Assembly (NCBI RefSeq): GCF_020180945.1
Contig: NZ_JAIPUL010000001.1
Coordinates: forward strand, 1,116,001 to 1,180,000
DNA from: Lacticaseibacillus kribbianus
Lineage (GTDB): Bacteria > Bacillota > Bacilli > Lactobacillales > Lactobacillaceae
Direction of reading: 5' to 3'
DNA: 64,000 bases
The notes beneath the pieces are model-generated. The model saw nothing but the letters and a program-made list of their open reading frames with translations, made no database searches and was not told where the DNA came from. A program made the translations under genes and the position numbers. Every line of letters begins with the position of its first letter. Position 1 is the stretch's first letter. Positions 27,294 through 40,445 of this stretch are shown piece by piece.

Positions 27294-30200
27294 CTAGAAC
27301 AGGCTGTCGAACAGGGACAGCTGGTTTTCGTCCGGCATCTGGTCGAGCACGTGGTTCTCGGTCATGTAGTCGATCAAGGTCTTGGAGACCTTGCCGCGGT
27401 TGGCGAGGTCCTCCTTGGACAGGAACTGCTTCTCCTCGCGGGCGGAGATGATCTGCTTGGCGACGTTATCGCCCAGCCCCGGCACCGCGCGGAACGGCGC
27501 GAGCAGCGTGTGGTCGTCCACAATCGTGAAGTCGTGCGCGTCGGAGTGCTCGATGTCGACCATCTTGATGTGGAACCCGCGCTCGAGGCACTCGTTGGCG
27601 ATCTCGAGGATCGTCAGGAGACTCTTCTCCTTGGCCGAGGCGTCGTTGCCAAGGTCGGTGATCGCCTTCATCGCCGCCTTGACCGCGTCCTTGCCGTGGC
27701 TCATCGCGGCGAGGTCGAAGTCCTCGGCGCGCACCGAGAAGTACGCGGCGTAGTACACCAGCGGCAGGTAGACCTTGAACCACGCGATGCGCAGGCCCAT
27801 CAGGTCGTACGCCGCGGCGTGGGCCTTCGGGAACATGTACTTGATCTTCAGGCACGAGTCGATGTACCAGTCCGGCACGTTCTCGTTGTCGCGCATGGCC
27901 TGCTGCCAGTCGTCCGGGATCCCCCGGCCCTTTCTGACGTGCTCCATGATGTTGAAAGCCATGGACTCGTCCATGCCCCAGTGGATCAGGTCCATCATGA
28001 TGTTGTCACGGCAGCCAATCACTTCCTTGATGGTGACCACGCCCTGCTGAATCAGCTCCTCGGCGTTCCCCAGCCACACGTCGGTGCCGTGGGACAGCCC
28101 GGAGATCTGAAGCAGCTCGGAGAACTTGGCCGGGTGCGTCTCCTCGAGCATCCCCCGCACGAAGCGGGTCCCGAATTCCGGCACGCCCAGCGTCCCGGTT
28201 TTGGAGTTGATCTGCTCGGGGGTGACCCCGAGGATGTCGGGGCTTGAAAACAGTGACATCACGCCGGGGTCGTCCATCGGAATTGACTTTGGGTCGATGC
28301 CCGACAGATCCTGCAGCATGCGGATCATCGTCGGGTCATCGTGCCCCAGCACATCCATCTTCAGGATGTTGTCGTGGATGGAGTGAAAATCGAAGTGGGT
28401 GGTCATCCACGCCGCATTCTGGTCGTCGGCCGGGTACTGGATCGGCGAGAAGTCGTAGATGTCCTTGTCCGCCGGCACGATCAGGATGCCCGCCGGGTGC
28501 TGCCCGGTCGTGCGCTTGACCCCGGTTGCGCCCTTGGCCAGACGGTCGATCTCGGCGCCGCGCAGCATCTGCCCGGTGTCGCGCTCGTAAGCCTTGACGT
28601 AGCCGTACGCCGTTTTGTCCGCCACCGTGCCGATGGTCCCGGCGCGAAAGGCGTGGTCGGCGCCGAACAGCACCTTGATGTAGTTGTGCGCCACCGGCTG
28701 GTAGTCACCGGAGAAGTTCAGATCGATATCGGGAACCTTGTCGCCGTGGAAACCCAGGAACGTTTCGAACGGAATGTCCTGGCCGTCCTTGACCATCTCG
28801 GTGCCGCAGTCCGGGCAGTCCTTGTCCGGCAGGTCGAAGCCGGAGCCGTACTCCCCCTTGGTGAAGAACTCGCAGTGGCAGCACTTCGGGCAGCGGTAGT
28901 GCGGCGGCAGCGGGTTGATCTCGGTGATGCCGGACATCGTGGCGGCGAGGCTTGAGCCGACCGACCCACGGGAGCCGACCAGGTAGCCGTCCTTGTTGGA
29001 CTTGAGCACCAGCTGCTGGGCGATGTTGTAGATCACCGAGAAGCCGTTGCCGATGATGCTTTTCATCTCCTTGTCCAGGCGCTTTTGCACGATCTCCGGC
29101 AGCGGGTCCCCGTACAGGCGGTGCGCGGTGCGCATCACGTCGTTGGTCAGGTTCTCCTCAACGCCGGGGATCTCCGGCGTGTACAGCTTGTCCTTGACCG
29201 GCGTGATGTCGCCGTCGATCCAGTCGGCCACCACGTGGGTGTTGTCGACCACGATGCGGTGTGCGACGTCCGGGCCCAGCCAGGAAAAGGCGTCGAGCAT
29301 CTCCTGGGTGGAGCGGAAGTGGACGTCGGGCAGGCTGTGGCGGTTCAGCGGGTTGGCCCCGCCCTGGCTGTGGATCAGGATCTTGCGGTAGATCGCGTCG
29401 GTCGGGTCCAGGTAATGCGCGTCGCCGGTGGCCACCACCGGCAGGTTCAGCTCGTCTCCAATCTGAATGATCTTCTTGAGGATGTCGCGCAGGTGGGTCT
29501 CCCCCTGAATCAGCTCGGCCTCGCGCAGCGGCAGGTAGTTGGCCGGCGGCTGCACTTCCAGGTAATCGTAAAAGCGCGCCCGGGCCAGCGCCTCGGCGTA
29601 GCCCTTTTGCATCATCGCGGTGAAGACGTCGCCGCTTGAACAGGCGGAGCCGACGACCAGGCCCTCACGCAGCTTCTGCAGCCGACTGCGCGGCACCCGC
29701 GGCATGCGGTAGTAAGTCTCGACGTTACTCATCGACACCAGCTTGAACAGGTTCTTCAGCCCGGCCTGGGTCTTGGCCAGGATCACGGCGTGGCTCGGGC
29801 GGCTCTGCTGCCAAGCGTCGCCCTCCCCGACCCGGTCGTTGAGCTGGTTCAACATGGTCATGCCGTACTTGGTGGCCGCCTCCTTTTCCAGCGCGTACAT
29901 CAGGTAGCCGGTCGCCTCAGCGTCGGCGTTGGCGCGGTGGTGGTGCTCAAGGGAGATCTTGTAGGCCTTGGTCAGCGTGTCGAGCTTGTGGTTCTTGCGC
30001 TCCGGGTGGAGCATGCGCGACAGCTCCAGCGTGTCGATCACGGGGTTTTGGATCTGATCCTCGTTCAGGCGCTGGTAGCCGGCGTTCAAAAAGCCGACGT
30101 CGAACGTCACGTTGTGCCCGCACATGATGGCGCCCTCGCAGAAGTCGCGGAACAGGTGCAACACCTGCTCCTCGGTCTTGGAGCCGCGCACCATGTCGTC

Positions 30201-31625
30201 GGTGATGTTGGTCAGGTTGATCGTGGTCTCCGACAGTGCGAAGCCCGGGTCAATCATCTGCTCGAATTCGTCGATCACCTTGCCGTCCTGCATCTTCACG
30301 GCGGCCAGCTCGATGATCTTGTCGTACACGGCGGACAGCCCGGTGGTTTCGATGTCGAACACCACGTAGGTTTCAGAGGCCAGGTCGCGCGGTGCGTCCG
30401 CCTGATAGGCCACCGGCGTGCCGTCGTCGACCAAGTTGACCTCGACGCCGTAGATCATCTTCAGCCCGGCCTTGGCCGCGGCGCTGTGGGCCTCCGGGTA
30501 GGCCTGCAGCCCGGCGTGGTCGGTGACCGCGATGGCGGTGTGGCCCCACGACTTAGCGCGGGCGACATAGGCGCTGATCGGCGTCATGCCGTCCATCTGG
30601 CTCATGTTGGTGTGCAGGTGCAGCTCCACGCGCTTCTCGCCTTCCGCCGTGTCCTTGGGCGCGTCTTTGTGCACCTCCTGGATGTCTTGGGCGTTGACGG
30701 TCAGCTCGCGCGAGTAGGAATCCTCCTGCACGTTGCCGCGGATACGCAGCCACATGCCCTCCTTGATGCGAGCAAAAACGGCCTCGTCCTCGGCGCCGTT
30801 GCTGAACTTTTTGACCAGGAAGCTCGACGTGTAGTCGGTGACCTTGAGCATCAGAAGCGACCGCTTGGAGCGCAGCTGGCGCACCTCGACGTCGAACACG
30901 TAGCCCTCGATCAGGACGCTGCGCTCCTCCTGGGTGATGGTGACCATCTGCTGCGGCTCGTCGGACGGGCGCAGGCCCCGGCCCAGCTGGACCGGACCGT
31001 CGGCCGATTCCGGCGCCGCCTGCTCGCGCGCCTGCACCACGGCGGCCGCGCGCTTGGCCAGCGCCGCGGCCTCCTCCGCCTTTTGGGCCTGGAAGGCCGC
31101 AAGCTTCACCTCGGTCTGCGCCGAGTCAACCACCGCGGTCAGGCGCAGGCCGCCGAAGCCGAGGTCGCGGTAGGTCTCCTCGAGCTTGCCCAGCCCCTGC
31201 TCGATCATCATCTGCTGCACCGGTTCGTTCTCCGCCGTCACCGTCACCCGGCCGTCTTTGAGCTCCGGGGTCTGTTTGGCGCACTGCTCGCTGACGATGC
31301 TCGAGGTGATGCCGGCATGCGCGATCACGAAGGGCCAGTACGCCGCAATCAGGTCTTGGCTCAGCTCGGGTGCCGCCACCACCACCTTGAGCTCAGTTTC
31401 GGCAATCGACTTGAACGCCGCGGTCAGGTGCGCCTCAAGCTGGGAGAAAACCGCAAAGGGCAAAATCTCGTTGAAGCCCAGGGTGAAGGCGTAGCGCCTG
31501 GATTTCTCGTGGACCACCACGCCGTCGACCCAGGCTGCGGCAAATCCCGGGTAGTTTGCGATGTCCTCCGGCAGCTTGATCTGCTTGAGCAGCTTGCCGA
31601 ACATTTCTTGTTTCGATAAGGCCAA
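27294..31625 (-). CDS. polC: DNA polymerase III PolC-type alpha subunit
   Basis: A 1443-residue replicative polymerase of low-GC Gram-positives. Order: N-terminal domain, OB fold, PHP domain ([14 protein letters not shown]) split by a DEDD proofreading exonuclease ([10 protein letters not shown] ... [11 protein letters not shown]), then the polymerase core with the four-Cys zinc site (CPKCCHCEF ... CPDCGTEM) and [13 protein letters not shown]. The proposed start is TTG at 31625, nine bases after AAAAGGAG, matching the family N-terminus ([15 protein letters not shown]). The longer form from 31790 lacks support. Confidence 0.96.
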   Translation of the reverse strand: MALSKQEMFGKLLKQIKLPEDIANYPGFAAAWVDGVVVHEKSRRYAFTLGFNEILPFAVFSQLEAHLTAAFKSIAETELKVVVAAPELSQDLIAAYWPFVIAHAGITSSIVSEQCAKQTPELKDGRVTVTAENEPVQQMMIEQGLGKLEETYRDLGFGGLRLTAVVDSAQTEVKLAAFQAQKAEEAAALAKRAAAVVQAREQAAPESADGPVQLGRGLRPSDEPQQMVTITQEERSVLIEGYVFDVEVRQLRSKRSLLMLKVTDYTSSFLVKKFSNGAEDEAVFARIKEGMWLRIRGNVQEDSYSRELTVNAQDIQEVHKDAPKDTAEGEKRVELHLHTNMSQMDGMTPISAYVARAKSWGHTAIAVTDHAGLQAYPEAHSAAAKAGLKMIYGVEVNLVDDGTPVAYQADAPRDLASETYVVFDIETTGLSAVYDKIIELAAVKMQDGKVIDEFEQMIDPGFALSETTINLTNITDDMVRGSKTEEQVLHLFRDFCEGAIMCGHNVTFDVGFLNAGYQRLNEDQIQNPVIDTLELSRMLHPERKNHKLDTLTKAYKISLEHHHRANADAEATGYLMYALEKEAATKYGMTMLNQLNDRVGEGDAWQQSRPSHAVILAKTQAGLKNLFKLVSMSNVETYYRMPRVPRSRLQKLREGLVVGSACSSGDVFTAMMQKGYAEALARARFYDYLEVQPPANYLPLREAELIQGETHLRDILKKIIQIGDELNLPVVATGDAHYLDPTDAIYRKILIHSQGGANPLNRHSLPDVHFRSTQEMLDAFSWLGPDVAHRIVVDNTHVVADWIDGDITPVKDKLYTPEIPGVEENLTNDVMRTAHRLYGDPLPEIVQKRLDKEMKSIIGNGFSVIYNIAQQLVLKSNKDGYLVGSRGSVGSSLAATMSGITEINPLPPHYRCPKCCHCEFFTKGEYGSGFDLPDKDCPDCGTEMVKDGQDIPFETFLGFHGDKVPDIDLNFSGDYQPVAHNYIKVLFGADHAFRAGTIGTVADKTAYGYVKAYERDTGQMLRGAEIDRLAKGATGVKRTTGQHPAGILIVPADKDIYDFSPIQYPADDQNAAWMTTHFDFHSIHDNILKMDVLGHDDPTMIRMLQDLSGIDPKSIPMDDPGVMSLFSSPDILGVTPEQINSKTGTLGVPEFGTRFVRGMLEETHPAKFSELLQISGLSHGTDVWLGNAEELIQQGVVTIKEVIGCRDNIMMDLIHWGMDESMAFNIMEHVRKGRGIPDDWQQAMRDNENVPDWYIDSCLKIKYMFPKAHAAAYDLMGLRIAWFKVYLPLVYYAAYFSVRAEDFDLAAMSHGKDAVKAAMKAITDLGNDASAKEKSLLTILEIANECLERGFHIKMVDIEHSDAHDFTIVDDHTLLAPFRAVPGLGDNVAKQIISAREEKQFLSKEDLANRGKVSKTLIDYMTENHVLDQMPDENQLSLFDSLF

Positions 31626-31745
31626 CTGTGCCCACTCCTTTTCGTCTCCGCAGGGCCGCTTGCCCTGCGTCATCACCCAATCGTAACCCAGCCCAGAAGC
31701 AGTGGCAACCCCCGTTCCCGAACTCCGGTTCCCACCGCCTGCACC

Positions 31746-31788
31746 AAAACGGCCGCCGCGCTTTCCCATGCGGGAAGGCGCGGCGGCC
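31746..31788 (-). terminator. Terminator of proS
   Basis: GGCCGCCGCGC pairs with GCGCGGCGGCC, with an inner TTCCC/GGGAA stem, and AAAA at 31746-31749 as U-tract. Confidence 0.85.
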
Positions 31789-31816
31789 ACTGATGGCTCG
31801 TGTTTCAGGCCGAAAA

Positions 31817-33905
<2,089 letters not shown>

Positions 33906-33932
33906 TTGTGCGCGTGCACTGACAGCACGCCG

Positions 33933-35174
33933 TCAGAACGCCCGCAGGATATCGTTGATGGTGACGGCGACCAGCAGCGCGAGCATCAGCCCCGCGCCGA
34001 TCATCGTGACCAGCCCCTCGCGCTCCTGCGACAGCGGCTTGCGCCGAATCATTTCGATCAGATTCAGCAGGATCTTGCCGCCGTCCAGGACGGGAATCGG
34101 GATCAGGTTCATGATGCCCAGGTTGATGCTCAGCATGCCCAGGAACAGGACCAGGGTGCTGAACCCGCCGGCCGCGGCCTGGCTGGTCATCGTGTAGATG
34201 CCAACCGGCCCGGCGAGCTTGTTCAAAGAGAACTGGCCGGTGACCAGCTGCTTGAGCACATGGGCGATCGAGGTCGCGATGTACCAGGACTGGGTGAAGC
34301 CGTACTTAACGGCCGTGCCGACGCTGCGGTCGACCGCCGGCGTCACACCGATCAGGCCCTTCTTGGTCGGGGTAATGGTCAGCGTCTTTGGGCCGCCGTT
34401 TTGCGTCACCTTCACAGTCATCGGCTCGCCCTTGTGCTTGGCGACAATCGGGCTGAGGTCCGTGAACTTGTGAATCGCCTGCCCCGCCACCGACTGAATC
34501 TTGGCGTCGGCGGCAAGTCCCGCCTTGGCCGCGGGCGATCCGGCCTGAACGCCACCGATCTGGTTGGTGTTCAGGTTCGCCACGCCGCTGGCCATCGCAA
34601 AGCCGATGAACACGAGGATGGCGAGGATGAAGTTGTTCATCGGGCCGGCGAAGTTGACCAAAAGCCGCTTCCACACCGGCGCGTTTTGGAACTGCACGTC
34701 GTCCGGCGCGATGACGACCTCGGTGTCGTCCTCCTCGATGATGGTCGCGTCGTGGTCGACGTGCCAGGTCAAAAGCTGCGACTCGTCACCGTTGGCGTAG
34801 CCCTGGACGATCAGGTCGTGCACCAGGTCAACCTTGGCGACCTGCACGGGAATGCCGCCCTGCAGCGTCGTTTTGCTCGACAGGTTCAGGCGCGTCACCA
34901 CGTTGTCGCCGTTGGTCTCGATGGCAAGCATCGTGCCCGGCTTGATGGCGTCGTCCTCGTCCTGCCAGCCCGCCATGCGCACGTAGCCGCCCAAGGGCAG
35001 CAGGCGCAGCGTGTAGGTGGTGTGGTTCTTGTGCCACGCGACCAGCTTGGGCCCCATGCCGATTGAGAACTCGCGCACCAGGATGCCGGCCCACTTGGCG
35101 AAAATGAAGTGGCCGAATTCGTGCACCAGCACGAGGATGACGAAGACAATGAGAAAGGCAATGATCGTGGTCAT
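33933..35174 (-). CDS. rseP: Site-2 intramembrane zinc protease RseP
   Basis: A 413-residue membrane metalloprotease of family M50. HEFGH at about residues 18-22 is in the first membrane segment, and the third zinc ligand lies in NLIPIPVLDGGKI near residue 350. A PDZ domain sits between (GVQAGSPAAKAGL). By family knowledge it cuts membrane-bound regulators and leftover signal peptides, and in cocci processes pheromone precursors (Eep). Operon with cdsA and uppS. Confidence 0.95.
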   Translation of the reverse strand: MTTIIAFLIVFVILVLVHEFGHFIFAKWAGILVREFSIGMGPKLVAWHKNHTTYTLRLLPLGGYVRMAGWQDEDDAIKPGTMLAIETNGDNVVTRLNLSSKTTLQGGIPVQVAKVDLVHDLIVQGYANGDESQLLTWHVDHDATIIEEDDTEVVIAPDDVQFQNAPVWKRLLVNFAGPMNNFILAILVFIGFAMASGVANLNTNQIGGVQAGSPAAKAGLAADAKIQSVAGQAIHKFTDLSPIVAKHKGEPMTVKVTQNGGPKTLTITPTKKGLIGVTPAVDRSVGTAVKYGFTQSWYIATSIAHVLKQLVTGQFSLNKLAGPVGIYTMTSQAAAGGFSTLVLFLGMLSINLGIMNLIPIPVLDGGKILLNLIEMIRRKPLSQEREGLVTMIGAGLMLALLVAVTINDILRAF

Positions 35175-35185
35175 TCAGTCACCTC

Positions 35186-35974
35186 CTAGACAATGCCGAA
35201 CAGGTGCAGCATCGGCAGCACGATCAGCAGGCTGTCGAAGCGATCCAGAATCCCGCCGTGGCCCGGCAGGATTTTGCCCGAGTCCTTCACGCCGTAGTAG
35301 CGCTTGAGCGCCGATTCGATCAGGTCACCGAGGCTGCCGATCACGCTGAGGAACAGCGCGATGCCCATCATCGGCCAAAACGCGTAGACCTGCGGGAAAA
35401 ACTGCAGGTAGATCGCCGCAAAAATCAGTGCGACGACGTTCCCGCCGACGGAGCCCTCCCAGGTCTTGTTCGGGCTGATGGCTGGCCACAGCTTGTGCTT
35501 GCCGAACGCCCGCCCGACGAAGTAGGCGCCGGAGTCGGTCAACCAGACGATGATCATCGCGAACAGCAGCGTGTCCAGCCCCGCGTCGTTGCGCACCGCC
35601 ACCAGGTTGTGGAAGCCGGTGCCGATGTAAAACAGCGACAGGGTTGCGATGCCCGCGTCGTCGTAGGTGGTCTTGTTCTTGCTGGCAACCGTGTGCAAAA
35701 GCAGCAGCACGACGATCACGTAGATCAGATCAAGCCGCGTGATGAACTGCGGCAGCCACGCGAACATGTGGTCCGGAAGCGTCACCAGCAGCACCCCGAT
35801 GCTCGCCAGCAGGAAGTCGAGCGACATGATGATGCGTTTTCTCATGATGAAGATCTCGGACATGCCAATCACGGCGAGCACCGCGGCGGCAAGCTCCAGC
35901 GACCAGCCACCCCAGTACAGAATCGGAATGAAGATGGCCAGGGCCACCACCGCTGTGATGATGCGTTGTTTCAT
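35186..35974 (-). CDS. cdsA: Phosphatidate cytidylyltransferase CdsA
   Basis: A 262-residue, multi-pass membrane enzyme that makes CDP-diacylglycerol from phosphatidic acid and CTP. The family signature is at the C-terminus: GDLIESALKRYYGVKDSGKILPGHGGILDRFDS. Upstream hydrophobic segments number about seven. Between uppS and rseP, a standard Firmicutes order. Confidence 0.96.
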   Translation of the reverse strand: MKQRIITAVVALAIFIPILYWGGWSLELAAAVLAVIGMSEIFIMRKRIIMSLDFLLASIGVLLVTLPDHMFAWLPQFITRLDLIYVIVVLLLLHTVASKNKTTYDDAGIATLSLFYIGTGFHNLVAVRNDAGLDTLLFAMIIVWLTDSGAYFVGRAFGKHKLWPAISPNKTWEGSVGGNVVALIFAAIYLQFFPQVYAFWPMMGIALFLSVIGSLGDLIESALKRYYGVKDSGKILPGHGGILDRFDSLLIVLPMLHLFGIV

Positions 35975-35986
35975 ATCAATTGCCTC

Positions 35987-36742
35987 CTAACTGTTCGCGT
36001 CGATGCCGCCGAAGCGCCGGTCGCGGGCCTGGTAATCGGCGACCGCACGGGTCAAAACCGAAGGCGTGAAGTCCGGCCAGTACTCGGGCGCAAAAACCAG
36101 CTCGCTGTAGGCCATCTGCCACAACAGGAAGTTGGACAGCCGCTCCTCGCCGCTGGTGCGAATCAACAGGTCCGGATCCGCAAGCGCCCCGAGCCGGTTG
36201 GTCATCAGGTGCGCGGCCACCGTGTCACCGTCGATGGCAGTCGGGTCCAACGTGCCCGCCGCCGCCTCGGTGGCAATCGCCCGCGTCGCCTCGATCAGCT
36301 CGTCGCGCCCGCCGTAGTTGAGCGCAAAGTTCAGAATCATGCCCGTGTTCTGGGCGGTGTCCGCCTCGGCGGCAGCCGCCGCCTGCCGGGTTTTGGCCGG
36401 TAGCGCAGCGAGCTCGCCCATCACCTGGACGCGCACGTTCTCCGCGATCAGCTCGGGCATGAACACGTTGAAGAAGTCGACCGGCAGGCTCATCAGGTAG
36501 TTGACCTCGGCGTCCGGGCGCTTCCAGTTCTCCGTGGAAAAGGCGTACAGCGTCAGCACCTTGATGCCCATGCGGCTGGCCGCCTTGGTGATCACCTTGA
36601 CATTCTCCATGCCCGCCTTGTGCCCGGCGATGCGCGGCAGGAAGCGCTTCTTGGCCCAGCGCCCGTTACCATCCATGATGATGGCCACGTGGGCCGGGAT
36701 CCGCGCCGGGTCCAGCGCGGGAGTTGATTTATCCGCGAACAA
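35987..36742 (-). CDS. uppS: Undecaprenyl diphosphate synthase (isoprenyl transferase)
   Basis: A 251-residue cis-prenyltransferase making the C55 lipid carrier for the cell wall. Catalytic Asp in IIMDGNGRWAKKR, with GHKAGMENV, YAFSTENWKRP and the C-terminal RTSGEERLSNFLLWQMAYSE. Start TTG at 36742 is proposed from GGAGG six bases upstream; the GTG at 36766 would put that site inside the gene. Confidence 0.94.
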   Translation of the reverse strand: MFADKSTPALDPARIPAHVAIIMDGNGRWAKKRFLPRIAGHKAGMENVKVITKAASRMGIKVLTLYAFSTENWKRPDAEVNYLMSLPVDFFNVFMPELIAENVRVQVMGELAALPAKTRQAAAAAEADTAQNTGMILNFALNYGGRDELIEATRAIATEAAAGTLDPTAIDGDTVAAHLMTNRLGALADPDLLIRTSGEERLSNFLLWQMAYSELVFAPEYWPDFTPSVLTRAVADYQARDRRFGGIDANS

Positions 36743-36787
36743 AAGATGCCTCCTCTTCGCACACACGGTGCGCAGTCATTCTGGACA

Positions 36788-36816
36788 ATTGTATCAGACC
36801 ACACCCCGGGCAACAA
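36788..36816 (-). promoter_or_regulatory. Promoter of uppS-cdsA-rseP
   Basis: -35 TTGTTG (36816-36811), 17 bases, -10 TACAAT (36793-36788). Confidence 0.65.
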
Positions 36817-36904
36817 CTGCAGCGGCGCGTCGCAGGGCGACTTTGCGGCCTGCAGGCGCCTAAGTTTTCCTAAAACGTGCCCCTCTGTGGCCGGGGACAC
36901 GACG

Positions 36905-36932
36905 AAAGGGCCGGCGCCAAGCGCCGGCCCTT
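36905..36932 (-). terminator. Terminator of pyrH-frr
   Basis: AAGGGCCGGCGC-CAA-like loop-GCGCCGGCCCTT. GC-rich hairpin with only a short A/T flank. Confidence 0.65.
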
Positions 36933-36947
36933 GTGATTGCGGTGGGC

Positions 36948-37505
36948 CTAGCCCTCCTTAATCTCCTGTTCCTTCTCCGCGGCCAGCGCGTCGATGCGCT
37001 TGGTCGCCTCGTCCGTCACCTTCTGCACGTCCTTTTCGGCGCGGTGCAGGTCGTCTTCGGACAGCTCGGACGCCTTCTCCAGCTTCTTAGCCTTGTCCAG
37101 GGCGTCGCGGCGAATGTTACGGATCGCCACCTTGGCCTCTTCGGCGTACTTGCCGACCTCCTTGGCGATCTCGATGCGGCGCTCACCAGTGAGCTGCGGA
37201 ATCACCAGGCGAATCGCGGTGCCGTCGTTGGCCGGGTTGATGCCCAGGTCGGACGCGTTCAGTGCCGAGTCGATCGCCTTGAGCGCCGACTTGTCGTACG
37301 GGCTCACCATCAGCACCCGCGCCTCCGGAATCGTGATGGCGGCCACCTGGTTCAGCGGCGTCATCACGCCGTAGTACTCGACTTCGATGCGGTTCAGCAG
37401 GCTGGCATTCGCCCGGCCGGCCCGGATGTTCCCGAGCTGGCGTGAAAAAGCAGCCTCCGTCTTTGCCATCTGCGCCTTTGCGTTATCAATAAGTTCATTG
37501 GCCAT
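36948..37505 (-). CDS. frr: Ribosome recycling factor
   Basis: A 185-residue factor that with EF-G splits post-termination ribosomes. Typical stretches: [46 protein letters not shown], and the Lys-rich C-terminal helix. It follows pyrH by one base and shares its transcript. Confidence 0.97.
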   Translation of the reverse strand: MANELIDNAKAQMAKTEAAFSRQLGNIRAGRANASLLNRIEVEYYGVMTPLNQVAAITIPEARVLMVSPYDKSALKAIDSALNASDLGINPANDGTAIRLVIPQLTGERRIEIAKEVGKYAEEAKVAIRNIRRDALDKAKKLEKASELSEDDLHRAEKDVQKVTDEATKRIDALAAEKEQEIKEG

Positions 37506-37506
37506 C

Positions 37507-38226
37507 TTATTCTCTCCCTTTGATGGTCGTCCCGATGTTTTCGCCTTCGACGACCCGCTTGATGTTGTCTGGTTCGTTCAAGTTGAACACGACTAACGGA
37601 ATATCGTTGTCCATGGACAGGGTGCTGGCGGTGGAATCCATCACGTGCAGGTTCTTGTTAATGATGTCCAAGTGACTGAGCTCCTCGAACTTGACGGCCG
37701 AGCTGTCCTTGTTCGGGTCGGCGGAGTAGACGCCGTCCACCCCATTTTTGGCCATCAGGATCACATCGGCGCCGATTTCGGCCGCGCGCAGGGCGCTGGT
37801 CGTGTCGGTGCTGAAGTATGGGTTCCCGGTACCGCCGGCAAAAATCACGACGCGGCCCTTCTCGAGGTGGCGCACCGCCTTGCGCCGAATGTACGGCTCG
37901 GCAATCTGGCGCATCTCGATTGAGGTCTGAACGCGCGTCGGCACGCCGAGGCTCTCCAAGTTATCCTGAAGCGCCAGGCCGTTCATGACCGTCGCCAGCA
38001 TCCCCATGTAGTCGGCCTGTGCGCGCTCCATGCCCATCTCCGCGCCGGTTTCCCCGCGCCAGATGTTGCCACCGCCGCAGACGACGGCAATCTGAACGCC
38101 AAGATCGTGGACGGTCTTGATCTGCTCGGCAATCTTTCGGATCACCGGCGGCTTGATGCCAAAGCCGTCCTTGCCGGCCAGGGCCTCGCCGCTCACCTTC
38201 AGTACGATTCGCTTGTATTTCACCAT
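37507..38226 (-). CDS. pyrH: UMP kinase
   Basis: A 239-residue amino-acid-kinase-fold enzyme phosphorylating UMP. Features: [52 protein letters not shown] and [15 protein letters not shown]. Start ATG at 38226 after AAGGAAA. The extension to 38490 runs into repeat DNA and is rejected. pyrH-frr is the conserved order. Confidence 0.96.
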   Translation of the reverse strand: MVKYKRIVLKVSGEALAGKDGFGIKPPVIRKIAEQIKTVHDLGVQIAVVCGGGNIWRGETGAEMGMERAQADYMGMLATVMNGLALQDNLESLGVPTRVQTSIEMRQIAEPYIRRKAVRHLEKGRVVIFAGGTGNPYFSTDTTSALRAAEIGADVILMAKNGVDGVYSADPNKDSSAVKFEELSHLDIINKNLHVMDSTASTLSMDNDIPLVVFNLNEPDNIKRVVEGENIGTTIKGRE

Positions 38227-38429
38227 GTTCACGTTTCCTTCCGTTAGTTGCTGATAATAGTTTATCACAAACCGGGCGCCGGCACGAGGCGCAATGTCTT
38301 TGCGAATCGGCCGCGCGGCGAGTGGCCCGTTATGCCGTCCGGCCCGCCGAGCGGCAAAAATGTCGGAATTAGTCCGTTTATGAGTGCGCGCCAAAACGCT
38401 CGGGCAGCCGCCGAATGCACCACGGGTAG

Positions 38430-38484
38430 CGTCGGGCTGCGTCGGGCTACGAACCGCAACGCGGGAGCAGTTCTTCGCCCTGGG
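38430..38484 (+). repeat. Fragment of the CGTCGGGC...CGCCCTGGG repeat
   Basis: GCGTCGGGCT (partly doubled), CGAACCGCAACGCGGGA and CGCCCTGGG, ending next to the A-run of the tsf terminator. It sits in the 298-base gap between tsf and pyrH. Confidence 0.7.
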
Positions 38485-38486
38485 CA

Positions 38487-38515
38487 ACAAAAAAGCGTGC
38501 CCGCGAGCACGCTTT
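38487..38515 (-). terminator. Terminator of rpsB-tsf
   Basis: AAAGCGTGC-loop-GCACGCTTT with A-run at 38487-38494 as U-tract. Confidence 0.88.
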
Positions 38516-38524
38516 AGTGTGGTG

Positions 38525-39397
38525 TTACTTGATCTGACCCATCACTTCATCAACGAAGTTATCGGCCTTCTTCTCGATGCCTTCGCCGACTTCGAAGCGA
38601 ACGAAGCCCTTTACGGAGCCGTTCTTGCTCTTGGCGTACTCGGCAACGGTCTTGTCAGAGTCCTTGACGAATTCCTGGTCAACCAAGGAGATCTCGGACA
38701 GCCACTTGTTCACGCGGCCCTCGACGATGCGCGGCACGATCTTCTCCGGCTTGCCTTCTGCCTTGGTCTCCTCGGTGAAGACGGCGGTTTCGTGCGCGAG
38801 CTCTGCGGCCGGAACCTCAGTGCGGTCGAGGTACTTCGGGTGGATAGCGGCGACGTGCATCGCGATGTCGCGCGCGGTTTCCTCGTCGGCGCCTTCAACG
38901 GTGACCAAAGCGGCGATCTGGCCGCCGTTGTGCAGGTACGCGCCGAAGTTCTCGCTGTCGGTCTTTTCAACCAGCTGGAAGCGACGGAAGCTGATCTTCT
39001 CGCCGATAACGGCGGTCAGCGCCTTGGCCGCGGCCTCAACGGTCTGGCCGTCGATGTCGAGGGCAAGCGCTGCTTCAAGGTCGGCCGGCTTGTTGGCGAC
39101 CACGGCGTCACCGATCTGCTTGACGAAGTCCTTGAACTTGTCGTTGGCCGCAACATAGTCGGTTTCGGAGTTGACTTCGATCACCGCGGCGGTGTTGCCG
39201 GCAACGGCGATGGCGGCAAGCCCTTCGGCGGCAACGTTGCCGGCCTTCTTGGCGGCCTTGGCCAGACCCTTTTCGCGCAGGACGTCGATGGCCTTGTCCA
39301 TGTCACCGTCGGCGGCAACCAGGGCCTTCTTCGCGTCCATCATGCCGACCTGGGTGCGATCGCGTAATTCCTTCACTTGTGCAGCAGTAATTGCCAT
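38525..39397 (-). CDS. tsf: Elongation factor Ts
   Basis: A 290-residue nucleotide exchange factor for EF-Tu. UBA domain ([37 protein letters not shown]), core [20 protein letters not shown], and the C-terminal [17 protein letters not shown]. Follows rpsB, separated by an intercistronic hairpin. Confidence 0.97.
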   Translation of the reverse strand: MAITAAQVKELRDRTQVGMMDAKKALVAADGDMDKAIDVLREKGLAKAAKKAGNVAAEGLAAIAVAGNTAAVIEVNSETDYVAANDKFKDFVKQIGDAVVANKPADLEAALALDIDGQTVEAAAKALTAVIGEKISFRRFQLVEKTDSENFGAYLHNGGQIAALVTVEGADEETARDIAMHVAAIHPKYLDRTEVPAAELAHETAVFTEETKAEGKPEKIVPRIVEGRVNKWLSEISLVDQEFVKDSDKTVAEYAKSKNGSVKGFVRFEVGEGIEKKADNFVDEVMGQIK

Positions 39398-39431
39398 GTT
39401 AGTAGTTCCTCCTAGTGTGGGCTGGTTTTCA

Positions 39432-39480
39432 TAAAAAGCCGCCGACAGTCTTGCAAAAGATATGCGAAACGATCGGCGGC
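39432..39480 (-). terminator. Intercistronic terminator/attenuator between rpsB and tsf
   Basis: GCCGCCGA pairs with TCGGCGGC around a 27-base loop, with AAAAA at 39433-39437 as U-tract. Likely lets part of the transcripts pass into tsf. Confidence 0.65.
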
Positions 39481-39494
39481 CTTGTTATAGCGTA

Positions 39495-40283
39495 TTATTC
39501 GGCATCCTGGTTGTCGCCTTCAACGGCTTCAACGATGTCTTCAATGGAGTCGACCTTGGCGTCGCCTGCGGTCTGTTCAACCGGTGCGTCTTCCTGGTCT
39601 TCACCCTGGTTGCCTTCAACGATCGCGTCGGCCATCTTGGCCGTGATCAGGCGAACGGCGCGAATCGCGTCATCGTTAGACGGGATGATTACGTCGATGT
39701 CGTCTGGGTCGGTGTTCGTGTCGACCATCGCAACGATCGGGATGTTCAGCTTTTGTGCTTCCTGAACGGCGATCTTTTCCTTGCGCGGATCAACGATGAA
39801 CAGCACGTCCGGGATGCGAGGCATGTCTTCGATCCCGCCGAGGAACTTGGTCAGCTTCTCCTGCTGCTTCTTGAGCAGGGAAACTTCCTTCTTCGGCAGC
39901 TTGTCGAAGGTGCCATCTTCGGCCATCTTCTTGATGTCCTTGAGGCGCTTGATGCGGGTCTGGATGGTGTTCCAGTTGGTCAGCGTGCCGCCGAGCCAAC
40001 GGTGGTTGACGTAGAACTGGCCGGCGCGGGTCGCTTCTTCAGCGATGGCGTCTTGGGCCTGCTTCTTGGTGCCGACGAACAGGAACACGCCGCCGTCTTG
40101 GGCTTCGTCCTTGACGAAGTTGTAGGCGTCGTCCACCATCTTAACGGTCTTTTGCAGATCGATGATGTAGATGCCGTTGCGTTCCGTGAAGATGAATGGC
40201 TTCATCTTCGGGTTCCAGCGACGGGTCTGGTGACCGAAGTGGACACCGGCTTCAAGCAGTTGCTTCATGCTTAATACAGACAT
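39495..40283 (-). CDS. rpsB: 30S ribosomal protein S2
   Basis: A 262-residue S2. Conserved parts: [42 protein letters not shown] and [22 protein letters not shown]. The C-terminus is a long acidic tail (Asp/Glu/Gln). Start 40283 follows GGAGG by seven bases. The longer frame from 40433 covers the leader and is rejected. Confidence 0.97.
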   Translation of the reverse strand: MSVLSMKQLLEAGVHFGHQTRRWNPKMKPFIFTERNGIYIIDLQKTVKMVDDAYNFVKDEAQDGGVFLFVGTKKQAQDAIAEEATRAGQFYVNHRWLGGTLTNWNTIQTRIKRLKDIKKMAEDGTFDKLPKKEVSLLKKQQEKLTKFLGGIEDMPRIPDVLFIVDPRKEKIAVQEAQKLNIPIVAMVDTNTDPDDIDVIIPSNDDAIRAVRLITAKMADAIVEGNQGEDQEDAPVEQTAGDAKVDSIEDIVEAVEGDNQDAE

Positions 40284-40312
40284 GTGTAGTCCTCCAATAT
40301 GGTTTTGTCCTC

Positions 40313-40373
40313 TTCCAGCGCTCACCTCGCCGGCGAACTGCTGAGCAGCACCGCGCCTGCGATCACGCTGGAA
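40313..40373 (-). promoter_or_regulatory. Structured rpsB leader, candidate S2 autoregulatory RNA
   Basis: TTCCAGCG and CGCTGGAA close a 61-base structure with an inner CTGCT/AGCAG hairpin and GGCG/CGCC arms. It lies between the promoter and the rpsB ribosome site. Many ribosomal protein genes have such feedback leaders; binding by S2 is inferred. Confidence 0.5.
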
Positions 40374-40400
40374 TGTGAGTTGTGTTTTCACACTTGGTAT

Positions 40401-40429
40401 AGTATACAGAACGCGGCCGGCTTTGACAA
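40401..40429 (-). promoter_or_regulatory. Promoter of rpsB-tsf
   Basis: -35 TTGTCA (40429-40424), 17 bases, -10 TATACT (40406-40401). Confidence 0.85.
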
Positions 40430-40445
40430 GCATTATCGCTTGACA

